Assembly (NCBI GenBank): GCA_007126855.1
Contig: SLAK01000194.1
Location: 1-17,398 of the forward strand
DNA length: 17,398 nucleotides
DNA from: Dehalococcoidia bacterium
GTDB taxonomy: Bacteria; Chloroflexota; Dehalococcoidia; Tepidiformales; Tepidiformaceae
Direction of reading: 5' to 3'
Position 1 is the first letter of the stretch. Each line of letters starts with the position of its first letter. The notes under the pieces are model-generated. The model did no database searches. It was given only the letters and a program-made list of their open reading frames with translations, and was not told the origin of the DNA. Position numbers and translations under genes: made by a program. Positions 1 through 7,692 of this stretch are shown here, one piece after another.

Positions 1-413
1 ATGCTTCCCGGGAAGTTGGGGCTTTCAACCATGACGATATCGCCCGGGTCAAGGATCGTTTCGCACACGACGCCGATGCCATGCGCCGAACCGGAGCTGA
101 TCATGACCTGGTCGGTCGAAACAGGAATGCCCTCCAGCCGGGAAGAGCGCTCGGCGACGGCCTCCCGCAAGGGCAGTGGGCCGAAGGTGCCGCCGTACTG
201 GAGCGCTTCCTTGCGCTCGCGGTCGAGGACGGTGTGCGCTGCATCGAGCAGGAGGTTGGCGGGGAGCGACGGCACATCCGGCAGGCCGCCGCCGAAGGAA
301 ATAACCGGCCGCGGGTCGGGCTGTGCGGCTGCCCAGACGGCGGGCCCGAGGATGCGGCCGCGATAGTTCACGATTTCGTCGACCCGGTCGGCGTTCCAGT
401 ACGGTTCGCTCAT
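1..413 (-). CDS. PLP-dependent class I/II aminotransferase, 5' part (runs off left edge)
   Basis: This gene begins at the ATG at 413-411 and leaves the window with 137 codons read and no stop. The protein starts MSEPYWNADRVDEIVNY and carries motifs typical of fold-type I aminotransferases of the LysN/MocR-like group: an ISFGGGLPD segment near residue 38, the QYGGTFGPLPLREAVAER block near residue 72, and the VMISSGSAHGIGVV cofactor-pocket strand near residue 103, followed by DPGDIVMVESPNFPG. The PLP lysine lies beyond the edge. Such enzymes move amino groups between an amino acid and a 2-oxo acid in the cytoplasm, often using glutamate/2-oxoglutarate. A GGAG lies about ten bases before the ATG. 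It diverges from gltBD, which would supply glutamate. The family call is firm. The substrate cannot be read, and 2-aminoadipate, aromatic or branched-chain transaminase are all possible. Confidence 0.85.
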   Translation of the reverse strand, partial: MSEPYWNADRVDEIVNYRGRILGPAVWAAAQPDPRPVISFGGGLPDVPSLPANLLLDAAHTVLDRERKEALQYGGTFGPLPLREAVAERSSRLEGIPVSTDQVMISSGSAHGIGVVCETILDPGDIVMVESPNFPGS

Positions 414-455
414 GTTTTTCTGCTCCAAGACTGTGCCGGTGTGTACACTGCAATG

Positions 456-482
456 AGTATAGTGTGCGCCTGCGGCTGGCAA
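456..482 (-). promoter_or_regulatory. Candidate promoter of the aminotransferase gene
   Basis: Reading the minus strand, TTGCCA (482-477, five of six matches to the -35 consensus) is followed after 15 bp by TATACT (461-456, five of six matches to the -10 consensus). The spacer is short, so strength is uncertain. Transcription would begin near 449 and give a leader of about 36 bases. A perfect 8-bp palindrome, GTGTACAC (441-448), sits over the expected start site and could be an operator. The motifs are seen; their function is inferred. Confidence 0.4.
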
Positions 483-533
483 GGTGATAGGCGATAGGCA
501 TGGGCTCCATCAAAACTACCACGGAGCGAGGGC

Positions 534-561
534 TTCAATCGGCGAGTGGCGCTGGTATACT
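534..561 (+). promoter_or_regulatory. Candidate promoter of gltBD
   Basis: TATACT at 556-561 matches five of six bases of the -10 consensus. The best element upstream is a weak TTCAAT at 534-539 (three of six) with a 16-bp spacer, so activation by a regulator would be plausible. Transcription would start near 568 and leave a leader of about 118 bases before gltB. It faces away from a second identical TATACT on the other strand about 100 bp to the left. Confidence 0.35.
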
Positions 562-607
562 GACCCCTCACCCTGCCGCAAGCCACGGATTGGGAAGTTT
601 TTCACAA

Positions 608-658
608 GCGGGACGTTAAACACCCGCCTGGCTCTCGCATTTCCCGGCAGCGCGCGGG
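608..658 (+). other. GC-rich inverted repeats in the gltB leader
   Basis: GCGGG (608-612) can pair with CCCGC (623-627) around a 10-base loop. The same CCCGC can instead pair with a second GCGGG (654-658), and CCCG (643-646) can pair with CGGG (655-658). The leader upstream of the ribosome-binding site could therefore fold in alternative ways. No U-run follows, so this is not a clear terminator. Short complementarities are common in DNA this GC-rich, and no riboswitch family is recognisable. Confidence 0.2.
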
Positions 659-685
659 CTGACATGCCAATAGGGACGGATTGTT

Positions 686-3600
686 ATGCAGGCACCCAGT
701 CGAGCCGGCTTATACCGGTCAGAGTTTGAGCACGACAGTTGCGGCGTTGGCTTCATCGTCAACCTGCGTGGCCAGCGTTCGCACAAGCTGATCGAAGACG
801 CTATCACGGCGCTCCAGCATCTCAACCATCGCGGTGCGTCTGGCTCGGAGCCAAACACCGGTGACGGCGCGGGCCTTTTGCTCCAGATGCCGCACGAATT
901 CTTCCGCCACGAATGCGCCCCGCTGGACATCAGGCTGCCCCAACCGGGGCACTACGGCGTCGGTATGATGTTCGCCTCGCCCGACCCTCGGCCGCGCGCG
1001 CAGGCAATGGCGCTTTTCACTGCGATTGTCGAAGAGGAAGGCCAGCACCTGCTTGGCTGGCGCGATGTCCCCACAGATAACACGTCCCTCGGCGAAACCG
1101 CGCTGCAATCCGAACCCACGATGCACCAGGCGTTCATCCGGCGCGGGTCGAATGTTACTGGCGAGGACGATTTCGAGCGGCGTCTCTATGTCATCCGCAA
1201 GCGCTTCGAAAAGGCCATCTCGCGCTGGGGCATCAAGGACGACGAGCACTTCTATTTCTCCAGCCTCTCCTGCCGCACCGTGGTCTATAAGGGCATGCTC
1301 ACAGCGAACCAGCTCGTGGACTATTTCCCGGACCTCTCCGACCGACGCATGATCGCGTCCTTCGCCATGTTCCACTCGCGCTTCAGCACCAACACCTTCC
1401 CGAGCTGGGACCGTGCCCACCCCTACCGGCTCATCTCCCATAACGGCGAGATCAACACCCTCCGCGGCAACATCAACTGGATGACCGCCCGCGAGGGCAA
1501 GTTCAAGTCGCCGCTCTTCGACGATGTGAACAAGATCGTACCCGTTGTCCGCGAAGGTGGCAGCGATACGGCGATCCTGGACAACGCGCTCGAATTGCTG
1601 GTGATGGCCGGCCGGCCTATCGCTCACGCGATGATGATGCTCATCCCCGAAGCGTGGGGGAATCACGAGTCGATGAGCGAGGAGAAGAAGGCCTTCTACG
1701 AGTACCACAGCGCCCTGATGGAGCCATGGGACGGCCCGGCGTCGGTGGCCTTCACCGACGGCAAGGACATCGGCGCGGTGCTCGACCGCAATGGTCTGCG
1801 CCCTTCCCGCTACTACGTGACGAAGGACGACACGGTCATCATGGCGTCGGAAGTCGGCGTGCTGCCGATCGAGCCGGACCGGATCATCAAAAAGGGCAGG
1901 CTCGAGCCCGGGCGCATGTTCCTGGTTAGCCTGGAGCAGGGCCGCATCATCGACGACGAAGAGTTGAAGCAAGGCCTGACAGACGCCCTTCCCTATGCCG
2001 ACTGGCTTCGCGACCATCTTGTGCCTGTGAGTGAGCTTGGCGGCGGCGAAGAGCCGCCCACGATGGATGCCGACGAGCTGCTGAAGCAGCAGATTGCCTT
2101 CGGCTACACCATCGAAGACCAGAAGTACCACGTGGGCCCGATGGCCAACGGCGGCGAAGAAGCCATCGGTTCGATGGGGACCGACACGCCGCTCGCTGTG
2201 CTGTCCGACCGGCCGCAGCCGCTCTACAACTACTTCAAGCAGCTCTTTGCCCAGGTCACCAACCCGCCACTGGATGCGATCCGCGAGGAGATCGTGACGG
2301 CTGTCGACACGCTCGTCGGCCCCAAGGGCAACCTGCTCGACCAGGACCTCCACGACATCCGCAACCTGAAGCTGGAGACCCCGTTCCTGACCAACGGCGA
2401 ACTGGCGAGCATCAAGGCCATTAAGAATCCGGAGCTGCGGCCGGAGGTGCTGAGCATCCTGTTCCCGGCCAAGGCCGGCCCGGCGGGCCTGGAGCCCGCG
2501 ATGAACGACCTCTACCGCCGCGCGGATCGCGCCCTCGCCAGCGGCGCAAAGATCCTTATCCTTTCCGACCGTGGCGTGGATGCCGACAGCGCGCCCATTC
2601 CCTCGCTGCTGGCCGTCGCCGGCCTCCATCACCACCTGGTGCGCGAAAAGAAGCGGACGCACGTCGGCCTCATTCTCGAAACCGGCGAGGCGCGCGAAGT
2701 GCATCACTTCTCGTTGTTGCTCGGCTACGGCGCGGACGCGATAAACCCCTACCTGGCCTTCGAAACACTCAAGGGCATGCACGCCGAAGGCCTGCTGGCC
2801 GAGGGGCTAGAACTCGCGCAGGCCAGCAAGAACTACGTGAAGGCCATGAAGAAGGGCGTCGTCAAAGTGATGTCGAAGATGGGTATCTCGACAGTGCAGA
2901 GCTACCGTGGCGCCCAGATTTTCGAAGCCATCGGCCTTGCCGAGAACTTTGTCGACCGGTACTTCACGCACACGGTGTCACGCATCGGCGGTGTCGGTAT
3001 CGACGAGATTGCCGTGGAAGCCCTCTCGCACCACAACCGCGCGTTTCCCACCCGGGATGGCGGCCTGGATGAACTAGACTGGGGCGGCCAGTACCAGTGG
3101 CGTCGCGACGGCGAATACCACCTCTTCAACCCGGAGACGGTGTTCCGCCTGCAACACTCCACACGGACTCAGGCGATGGACATCTTCCGCGAGTACACAA
3201 AGCTGGTGAACGACCAGTCCGAGCGGATGGCCACCCTGCGCGGTCTGCTCAACTTCAAGTCGGACCGAAAACCCATCCCCATCGACGAGGTCGAACCGGT
3301 CGAAAGCATCTGCACGCGCTTCGCCACCGGGGCCATGTCCTTCGGCTCCATCAGCGCCGAAGCCCATGAAACGCTCGCGATCGCGATGAACCGCATCGGC
3401 GCGCGGAGCAACACCGGCGAGGGCGGCGAAGACCCGCGCCGCTTCATCCCGGACGCCAACGGCGACTCGCGGCGCAGCTCGATCAAGCAGGTCGCTTCCG
3501 GGCGCTTCGGCGTCACGAGTGAGTACCTGGTGAACTCCGATGAGCTGCAGATCAAAATGGCGCAGGGCGCCAAGCCCGGCGAGGGCGGGCAGCTCCCCGG

Positions 3601-5230
3601 CCACAAGGTCTGGACGTGGATCGCCGACGTGCGCCATTCGACGCCGGGCGTCGCCCTCATCAGCCCGCCGCCGCACCACGACATCTATTCCATTGAGGAC
3701 CTGGCGCAGCTCATCCACGACCTGAAGAATTCGAACCCGCGCGCCCGCATCAGCGTGAAGCTGGTCGCCGAAGTCGGTGTGGGCACGGTCGCGGCAGGCG
3801 TCGCGAAGGCGAAGTCCGACGTGGTCCTCATTAGCGGCCACGACGGCGGCACGGGCGCCAGCCCGCTCACCTCGCTGAAGCATGCAGGCATCCCCTGGGA
3901 GCTGGGTCTCGCTGAAACCCAGCAGACGCTCGTCATGAACAAGCTCCGCGACCGCATCATCGTGCAGACCGATGGCCAGATGAAGACCGGGCGTGACGTG
4001 ATGGTCGCCGCCCTGCTGGGCGCTGAGGAATACGGCTTTGCCACGGCGCCGCTCGTGGTCATGGGCTGCATTATGATGCGCGTCTGCCATCTGGATACCT
4101 GCCCGGTTGGCATCGCGACGCAGAACCCCGAGCTGCGAGAGAAGTTCACGGGCCGGGCGGACCATGTGGTGAATTTCTTCAAGTTCGTCGCTCAGGAAGT
4201 CCGCGAGATGCTGGCCGAACTCGGCTACCGCTCGCTCGATGAGGTTATCGGCCGCGTCGACCTCCTGGAAACCCGGCGCGCCGAGGACCACTGGAAGGCC
4301 CAGGGCGTCGACCTCTCTGCGGTGCTCTACGAGCCGGAGATGCCCCCCGAGATCCCGCGCCGGAAGGTGGTGGAGCAGGACCACGGGCTGGAGCACGCGC
4401 TGGACAACGAGCTCATCCGGCAGGCGGAGCCCGCACTGGAGCGCGGCGAGAAGGTCTCCATCGAGTTGCCCATCCGAAACGTGAACCGGACGGTCGGGAC
4501 GATGCTCGGGAGCGAACTGACTCGCCGCTACGGTGCACAGGGCCTGCCGGACGACACCATCGATATCTTCTTCGACGGTTCGGCCGGGCAAAGCTTCGGC
4601 GCCTTCGTACCGCCGGGCATCACTGTGAGACTCCGCGGCGACACCAACGACTACTGTGGCAAGGGTCTTTCCGGCGGCAAGCTTGCCGTCTACCCGCCGG
4701 AAGACGGCGCGTTCGTGCCCGAAGAGAACATTGTCATCGGCAACGTGGCGCTCTATGGCGCGACCGCCGGCGCTCTCTTCGCGCGGGGTGTCGCCGGCGA
4801 ACGCTTCGCTGTCCGCAATAGCGGCGCTGTCGCGGTGGTCGAAGGCACAGGCGACCACGGCTGCGAGTACATGACCGGCGGCCGGGTGGTCATCATCGGC
4901 CGGACCGGGCGTAACTTCGGCGCCGGCATGAGCGGCGGTATCGCCTACATCTACGACGCCGACGGCGATTTCCACACGCGCTGCAACATGGAAATGGTGG
5001 ACCTTGAGCCGCTGGAGGACTCGGAGGACATCGACCTGGTGCGCGGCCTGCTGGAGCGTCACCTGGAATACACGCGCAGCACCGTGGCGGAAGGGCTGCT
5101 GAAGGAGTGGGACGGCACGGTCTCCCGCTTTGTGAAGGTCATGCCGCGCGATTACCGCCGCGTGCTGGAGGAGCAGCGCAAGGAAATGGAAGCACAGGCA
5201 AGCGATACGGTGGGGGCGACGGGTGGCTAA
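686..5230 (+). CDS. gltB: Glutamate synthase, large (alpha) subunit
   Basis: This 1514-residue protein is full length for GltB. It catalyses the glutamine amidotransferase and glutamate-forming half of GOGAT: glutamine is hydrolysed, the ammonia is channelled to 2-oxoglutarate on FMN, and electrons come from GltD. The class II amidotransferase domain starts at Cys19 in HDSCGVGF, the expected N-terminal nucleophile after loss of an 18-residue propeptide; NHRGASG follows near residue 48. The synthase domain has the FMN/2-oxoglutarate stretch GHDGGTGASP at 1051-1060. The 3Fe-4S ligands are Cys1128, Cys1134 and Cys1139 in CIMMRVCHLDTCP. The C-terminal glycine-rich beta-helix domain has repeats such as GAGMSGG. 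The ATG has AGGGACGGA (672-680) five bases upstream. The last eight bases overlap gltD, indicating an operon with translational coupling. No broken motif was seen. Confidence 0.98.
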   Translation: MQAPSRAGLYRSEFEHDSCGVGFIVNLRGQRSHKLIEDAITALQHLNHRGASGSEPNTGDGAGLLLQMPHEFFRHECAPLDIRLPQPGHYGVGMMFASPDPRPRAQAMALFTAIVEEEGQHLLGWRDVPTDNTSLGETALQSEPTMHQAFIRRGSNVTGEDDFERRLYVIRKRFEKAISRWGIKDDEHFYFSSLSCRTVVYKGMLTANQLVDYFPDLSDRRMIASFAMFHSRFSTNTFPSWDRAHPYRLISHNGEINTLRGNINWMTAREGKFKSPLFDDVNKIVPVVREGGSDTAILDNALELLVMAGRPIAHAMMMLIPEAWGNHESMSEEKKAFYEYHSALMEPWDGPASVAFTDGKDIGAVLDRNGLRPSRYYVTKDDTVIMASEVGVLPIEPDRIIKKGRLEPGRMFLVSLEQGRIIDDEELKQGLTDALPYADWLRDHLVPVSELGGGEEPPTMDADELLKQQIAFGYTIEDQKYHVGPMANGGEEAIGSMGTDTPLAVLSDRPQPLYNYFKQLFAQVTNPPLDAIREEIVTAVDTLVGPKGNLLDQDLHDIRNLKLETPFLTNGELASIKAIKNPELRPEVLSILFPAKAGPAGLEPAMNDLYRRADRALASGAKILILSDRGVDADSAPIPSLLAVAGLHHHLVREKKRTHVGLILETGEAREVHHFSLLLGYGADAINPYLAFETLKGMHAEGLLAEGLELAQASKNYVKAMKKGVVKVMSKMGISTVQSYRGAQIFEAIGLAENFVDRYFTHTVSRIGGVGIDEIAVEALSHHNRAFPTRDGGLDELDWGGQYQWRRDGEYHLFNPETVFRLQHSTRTQAMDIFREYTKLVNDQSERMATLRGLLNFKSDRKPIPIDEVEPVESICTRFATGAMSFGSISAEAHETLAIAMNRIGARSNTGEGGEDPRRFIPDANGDSRRSSIKQVASGRFGVTSEYLVNSDELQIKMAQGAKPGEGGQLPGHKVWTWIADVRHSTPGVALISPPPHHDIYSIEDLAQLIHDLKNSNPRARISVKLVAEVGVGTVAAGVAKAKSDVVLISGHDGGTGASPLTSLKHAGIPWELGLAETQQTLVMNKLRDRIIVQTDGQMKTGRDVMVAALLGAEEYGFATAPLVVMGCIMMRVCHLDTCPVGIATQNPELREKFTGRADHVVNFFKFVAQEVREMLAELGYRSLDEVIGRVDLLETRRAEDHWKAQGVDLSAVLYEPEMPPEIPRRKVVEQDHGLEHALDNELIRQAEPALERGEKVSIELPIRNVNRTVGTMLGSELTRRYGAQGLPDDTIDIFFDGSAGQSFGAFVPPGITVRLRGDTNDYCGKGLSGGKLAVYPPEDGAFVPEENIVIGNVALYGATAGALFARGVAGERFAVRNSGAVAVVEGTGDHGCEYMTGGRVVIIGRTGRNFGAGMSGGIAYIYDADGDFHTRCNMEMVDLEPLEDSEDIDLVRGLLERHLEYTRSTVAEGLLKEWDGTVSRFVKVMPRDYRRVLEEQRKEMEAQASDTVGATGG

Positions 5231-6656
5231 GATAACGGGTTTCATGGAATACGACCGCGCGCTGCCGCGTCGCCGCCCGGTGGAAGAACGGGTCCACGAC
5301 TGGCTGGAAGTCTACGAGGATTTCCCGGTGTCACAGCTCAAGAAGCAGGCGGCACGCTGCATGGACTGCGGTATCCCCTTCTGCCACCAGGGCTGCCCGC
5401 TCGGGAACATCATTCCCGACTGGAACGACCTGGCCTACCGGGACCACTGGCGCGACGCCATCGATCGCCTCCACGCGACGAACAACTTCCCCGAGTTCAC
5501 GGGGCGGCTCTGCCCGGCGCCCTGCGAGGCTGCCTGCGTGCTTGGTATCAACGATGACCCGGTGACGATCAAGCAGATCGAAGTCTCGATCATCGACCGC
5601 GCCTGGGACGAAGGCTGGGTGAAGCCTGAGCCACCCAGCGTGAAGACCGGCAAGCGCGTTGCCGTGATCGGCTCCGGGCCGGCGGGGCTCGCCTGCGCCC
5701 AGCAGCTTGCCCGGGCGGGCCACGACGTGACACTATTCGAGCGCGACGACCGCATCGGTGGCCTGCTGCGCTATGGCATCCCGGACTTCAAGATGCGCAA
5801 GTACCACATCGAACGGCGCATGGAGCAGATGGAAGTCGAGGGCGTGACCTTCCGCCCCGGCGTGAACATCGGTGTGGACGTCGACATCCGCGAGCTGCGT
5901 ACGCAGTTCGACGCGATCTGCCTGGCCGGCGGCGCCACGCATGCGCGCGACCTGGACGTGCCCGGCCGCGAACTCGACGGCGTGCACCTGGCCATGGAAT
6001 ACCTCACCCTGCAAAACCGCCGCGTAGCGGGTGAAGAGATCCCTGACGAGCAGTTCATCACGGCGGAGGGGAAGAAGGTGGTTATCCTCGGCGGCGGCGA
6101 CACCGGCGCGGACTGCCTGGGCACGGCCCACCGGCAGGGCGCCGAGGAAGTCTTCCAGTACGAGCTGCTCCCGAAGCCGCCGGCCGAGCGCCCGCCTGAG
6201 AACCCCTGGCCGACGTGGCCGAACATCTACCGCGTCTCCTCGGCGCACGAAGAGGGCGGCATCCGGGACTACTCCATCCTCACGAAGCGCCTGTCCGGCG
6301 AGAACGGCAAGCTCAAGAAGCTCCACGGCGTCCGCGTCGAATTCGAACGTGTGGACGGCCGCATGGAGATGCGCGAGGTACCGGGCAGCGAATTCGAGCA
6401 GGAAGTGGACCTGTTGTTGCTGGCGATGGGTTTCCTGGGGCCGGAAAAGCCCGGGATGCTGGAACAGCTCGGCGTCGAGCTCACCGAGCGCGGCAACGTG
6501 AAGTCCGACGAGAACAAGATGACCAGCGAGCCCGGCATCTTCACTGCCGGCGACATGACGCGCGGCCAGTCGCTCATCGTCTGGGCGATCGCGGAGGGCA
6601 GGGAAGCGGCGAAAGGCATCGACCGCTACCTGATGGGCGAGACCACGCTGCCGTAG
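5223..6656 (+). CDS. gltD: Glutamate synthase, small (beta) subunit, NADPH oxidoreductase
   Basis: The 477-residue protein is the flavoprotein partner of GltB that passes electrons from NAD(P)H through FAD and 4Fe-4S centres. The N-terminal cluster-binding region has Cys46, 49, 54 and 58 (CMDCGIPFCHQGC) and a second group, Cys97, 101 and 105 (CPAPCEAAC). The FAD Rossmann motif GSGPAG is at 150-155, and the NADPH-binding GGGDTG is at 290-295. Near the C-terminus, FTAGDMTRGQSLIVWAI is the flavin-contacting segment. The GTG start at 5223 is preferred over an ATG at 5244 because MAKITGFMEYDR matches the usual family N-terminus. The start lies inside the end of gltB, with a G-rich stretch just before it. 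The stop codon touches the stop of the convergent prenyl synthase gene, leaving no room for a terminator. Confidence 0.98.
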   Translation: MAKITGFMEYDRALPRRRPVEERVHDWLEVYEDFPVSQLKKQAARCMDCGIPFCHQGCPLGNIIPDWNDLAYRDHWRDAIDRLHATNNFPEFTGRLCPAPCEAACVLGINDDPVTIKQIEVSIIDRAWDEGWVKPEPPSVKTGKRVAVIGSGPAGLACAQQLARAGHDVTLFERDDRIGGLLRYGIPDFKMRKYHIERRMEQMEVEGVTFRPGVNIGVDVDIRELRTQFDAICLAGGATHARDLDVPGRELDGVHLAMEYLTLQNRRVAGEEIPDEQFITAEGKKVVILGGGDTGADCLGTAHRQGAEEVFQYELLPKPPAERPPENPWPTWPNIYRVSSAHEEGGIRDYSILTKRLSGENGKLKKLHGVRVEFERVDGRMEMREVPGSEFEQEVDLLLLAMGFLGPEKPGMLEQLGVELTERGNVKSDENKMTSEPGIFTAGDMTRGQSLIVWAIAEGREAAKGIDRYLMGETTLP

Positions 6657-7676
6657 TCAGCGTTCGCGGCTGATGACGTAGTCCGCGACGGCTGAGAGTT
6701 CCTCTCGCCGTGCCGGGTCGATGTCGATTGCCTCGAGGAGTTCGCTCGCGACGGCGCCGTGCTGTCGCGCGATCTCTTCTGTTCGTTCGCGCGCCTGGCA
6801 GGCAGAGAGCGCGTCGAGAACCAGTTCTACGTTTGGCGTAGCCTTTCCTGGCGCGTATTCCTCCTGAACCGCTTCCGCGGCGCGCTCGTCGCTCATGGCG
6901 ATGATGATCGGCAGCGAGCGTTTCTTGCGCGCTATGTCGCTGGTCACCGATTTGCCCGTCAGCGCCGGTTGGCCCCAGACGCCGAGCAGGTCGTCGTGTG
7001 CCTGGAAGGCGAGCCCGACTGCCCGTCCCCAGCGAGCGAGGCCGGCCGATGTCTCTTCAGACGCGCCGGCCAGGATGGCGCCAATTTCGAGCGATGCGCC
7101 GAGCAGTGCGCCCGTCTTGCCGCTGACCATCGCGGTGTATTCCTCGAGCGAAACCGATGCCGCCGTCTCGAAAGCGATGTCCATCCACTGGCCGCGTATC
7201 ATCTCGGCGACAGCGTCGGAGAGGATACCCAGCGCGCGGATGCGTCTTTCGGCGTCCACGCCGCCGGCCTGCGTCAGGGCCTTTGATGCGCGGGTAAACA
7301 GGAAGTCCCCGGTATTGATCGCCTGGGCTTCGCCGAGCCGTGCCCACAGCGTCGGCCGGCCGTGCCGTTCGTAGTCGTGGTCCTGGATGTCGTCGTGGAC
7401 AAGCGAGAAGTTGTGCACGAACTCGATGGCCACCGCGCCGGGTAGCGCGACATCGAAAGGTGCCCCGCAGCTCTCGGTGGCGAGCAAGCAAAGGGCGGGC
7501 CGGATGCGTTTGCCGCCGGGCTGCGCCGGCCTACCCTCGCTATCTTCCCAGCCGAAGGTGTAGCGGACCGCAGCATCGAGCTCGCTCTCGAGGTCGCCCG
7601 CTGCCTGCCGGAGCGCGCGGTCGATGTCCTCGAGATGGCGGGTGAGTGAAGCGGGGATGTCCCTCGCGCTGTCCAC
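6657..7676 (-). CDS. Polyprenyl (probably geranylgeranyl) diphosphate synthase
   Basis: A class I trans-prenyltransferase of 339 residues that condenses isopentenyl diphosphate onto allylic diphosphates, giving precursors for carotenoids, quinones or lipids. GGKRIRP at 54-60 binds IPP. The first aspartate-rich motif DDIQD is at 95-99, with Phe90 five positions before it, the arrangement of archaeal-type GGPP synthases. The second motif reads DDLLG (228-232) followed by VWGQPALTGKSV and RKKRSLP. The last aspartate is replaced by Gly, a pattern I associate with IdsA-like actinobacterial and archaeal enzymes. The reading frame stays open far upstream into dxs, but family similarity begins only after the GTG at 7676, 16 bases past the dxs stop, so that start is chosen; its ribosome-binding site is weak. 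It is probably co-transcribed with dxs. Product length C20 is an inference; farnesyl synthase is the alternative. Confidence 0.93.
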   Translation of the reverse strand: MDSARDIPASLTRHLEDIDRALRQAAGDLESELDAAVRYTFGWEDSEGRPAQPGGKRIRPALCLLATESCGAPFDVALPGAVAIEFVHNFSLVHDDIQDHDYERHGRPTLWARLGEAQAINTGDFLFTRASKALTQAGGVDAERRIRALGILSDAVAEMIRGQWMDIAFETAASVSLEEYTAMVSGKTGALLGASLEIGAILAGASEETSAGLARWGRAVGLAFQAHDDLLGVWGQPALTGKSVTSDIARKKRSLPIIIAMSDERAAEAVQEEYAPGKATPNVELVLDALSACQARERTEEIARQHGAVASELLEAIDIDPARREELSAVADYVISRER

Positions 7677-7692
7677 GGGAAGGTGCTCGCCG

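Noticed and set aside
719..2782. 687-codon open frame on the minus strand opposite gltB
   Set aside because: It is the complement of a fully conserved gltB, with composition rich in Val, His, Arg and Ala typical of an antisense shadow in high-GC DNA, and it resembles no family.
3074..5245. 723-codon open frame on the minus strand opposite the gltB 3' half
   Set aside because: Same reason: a shadow of gltB in GC-rich sequence, with no recognisable domain.
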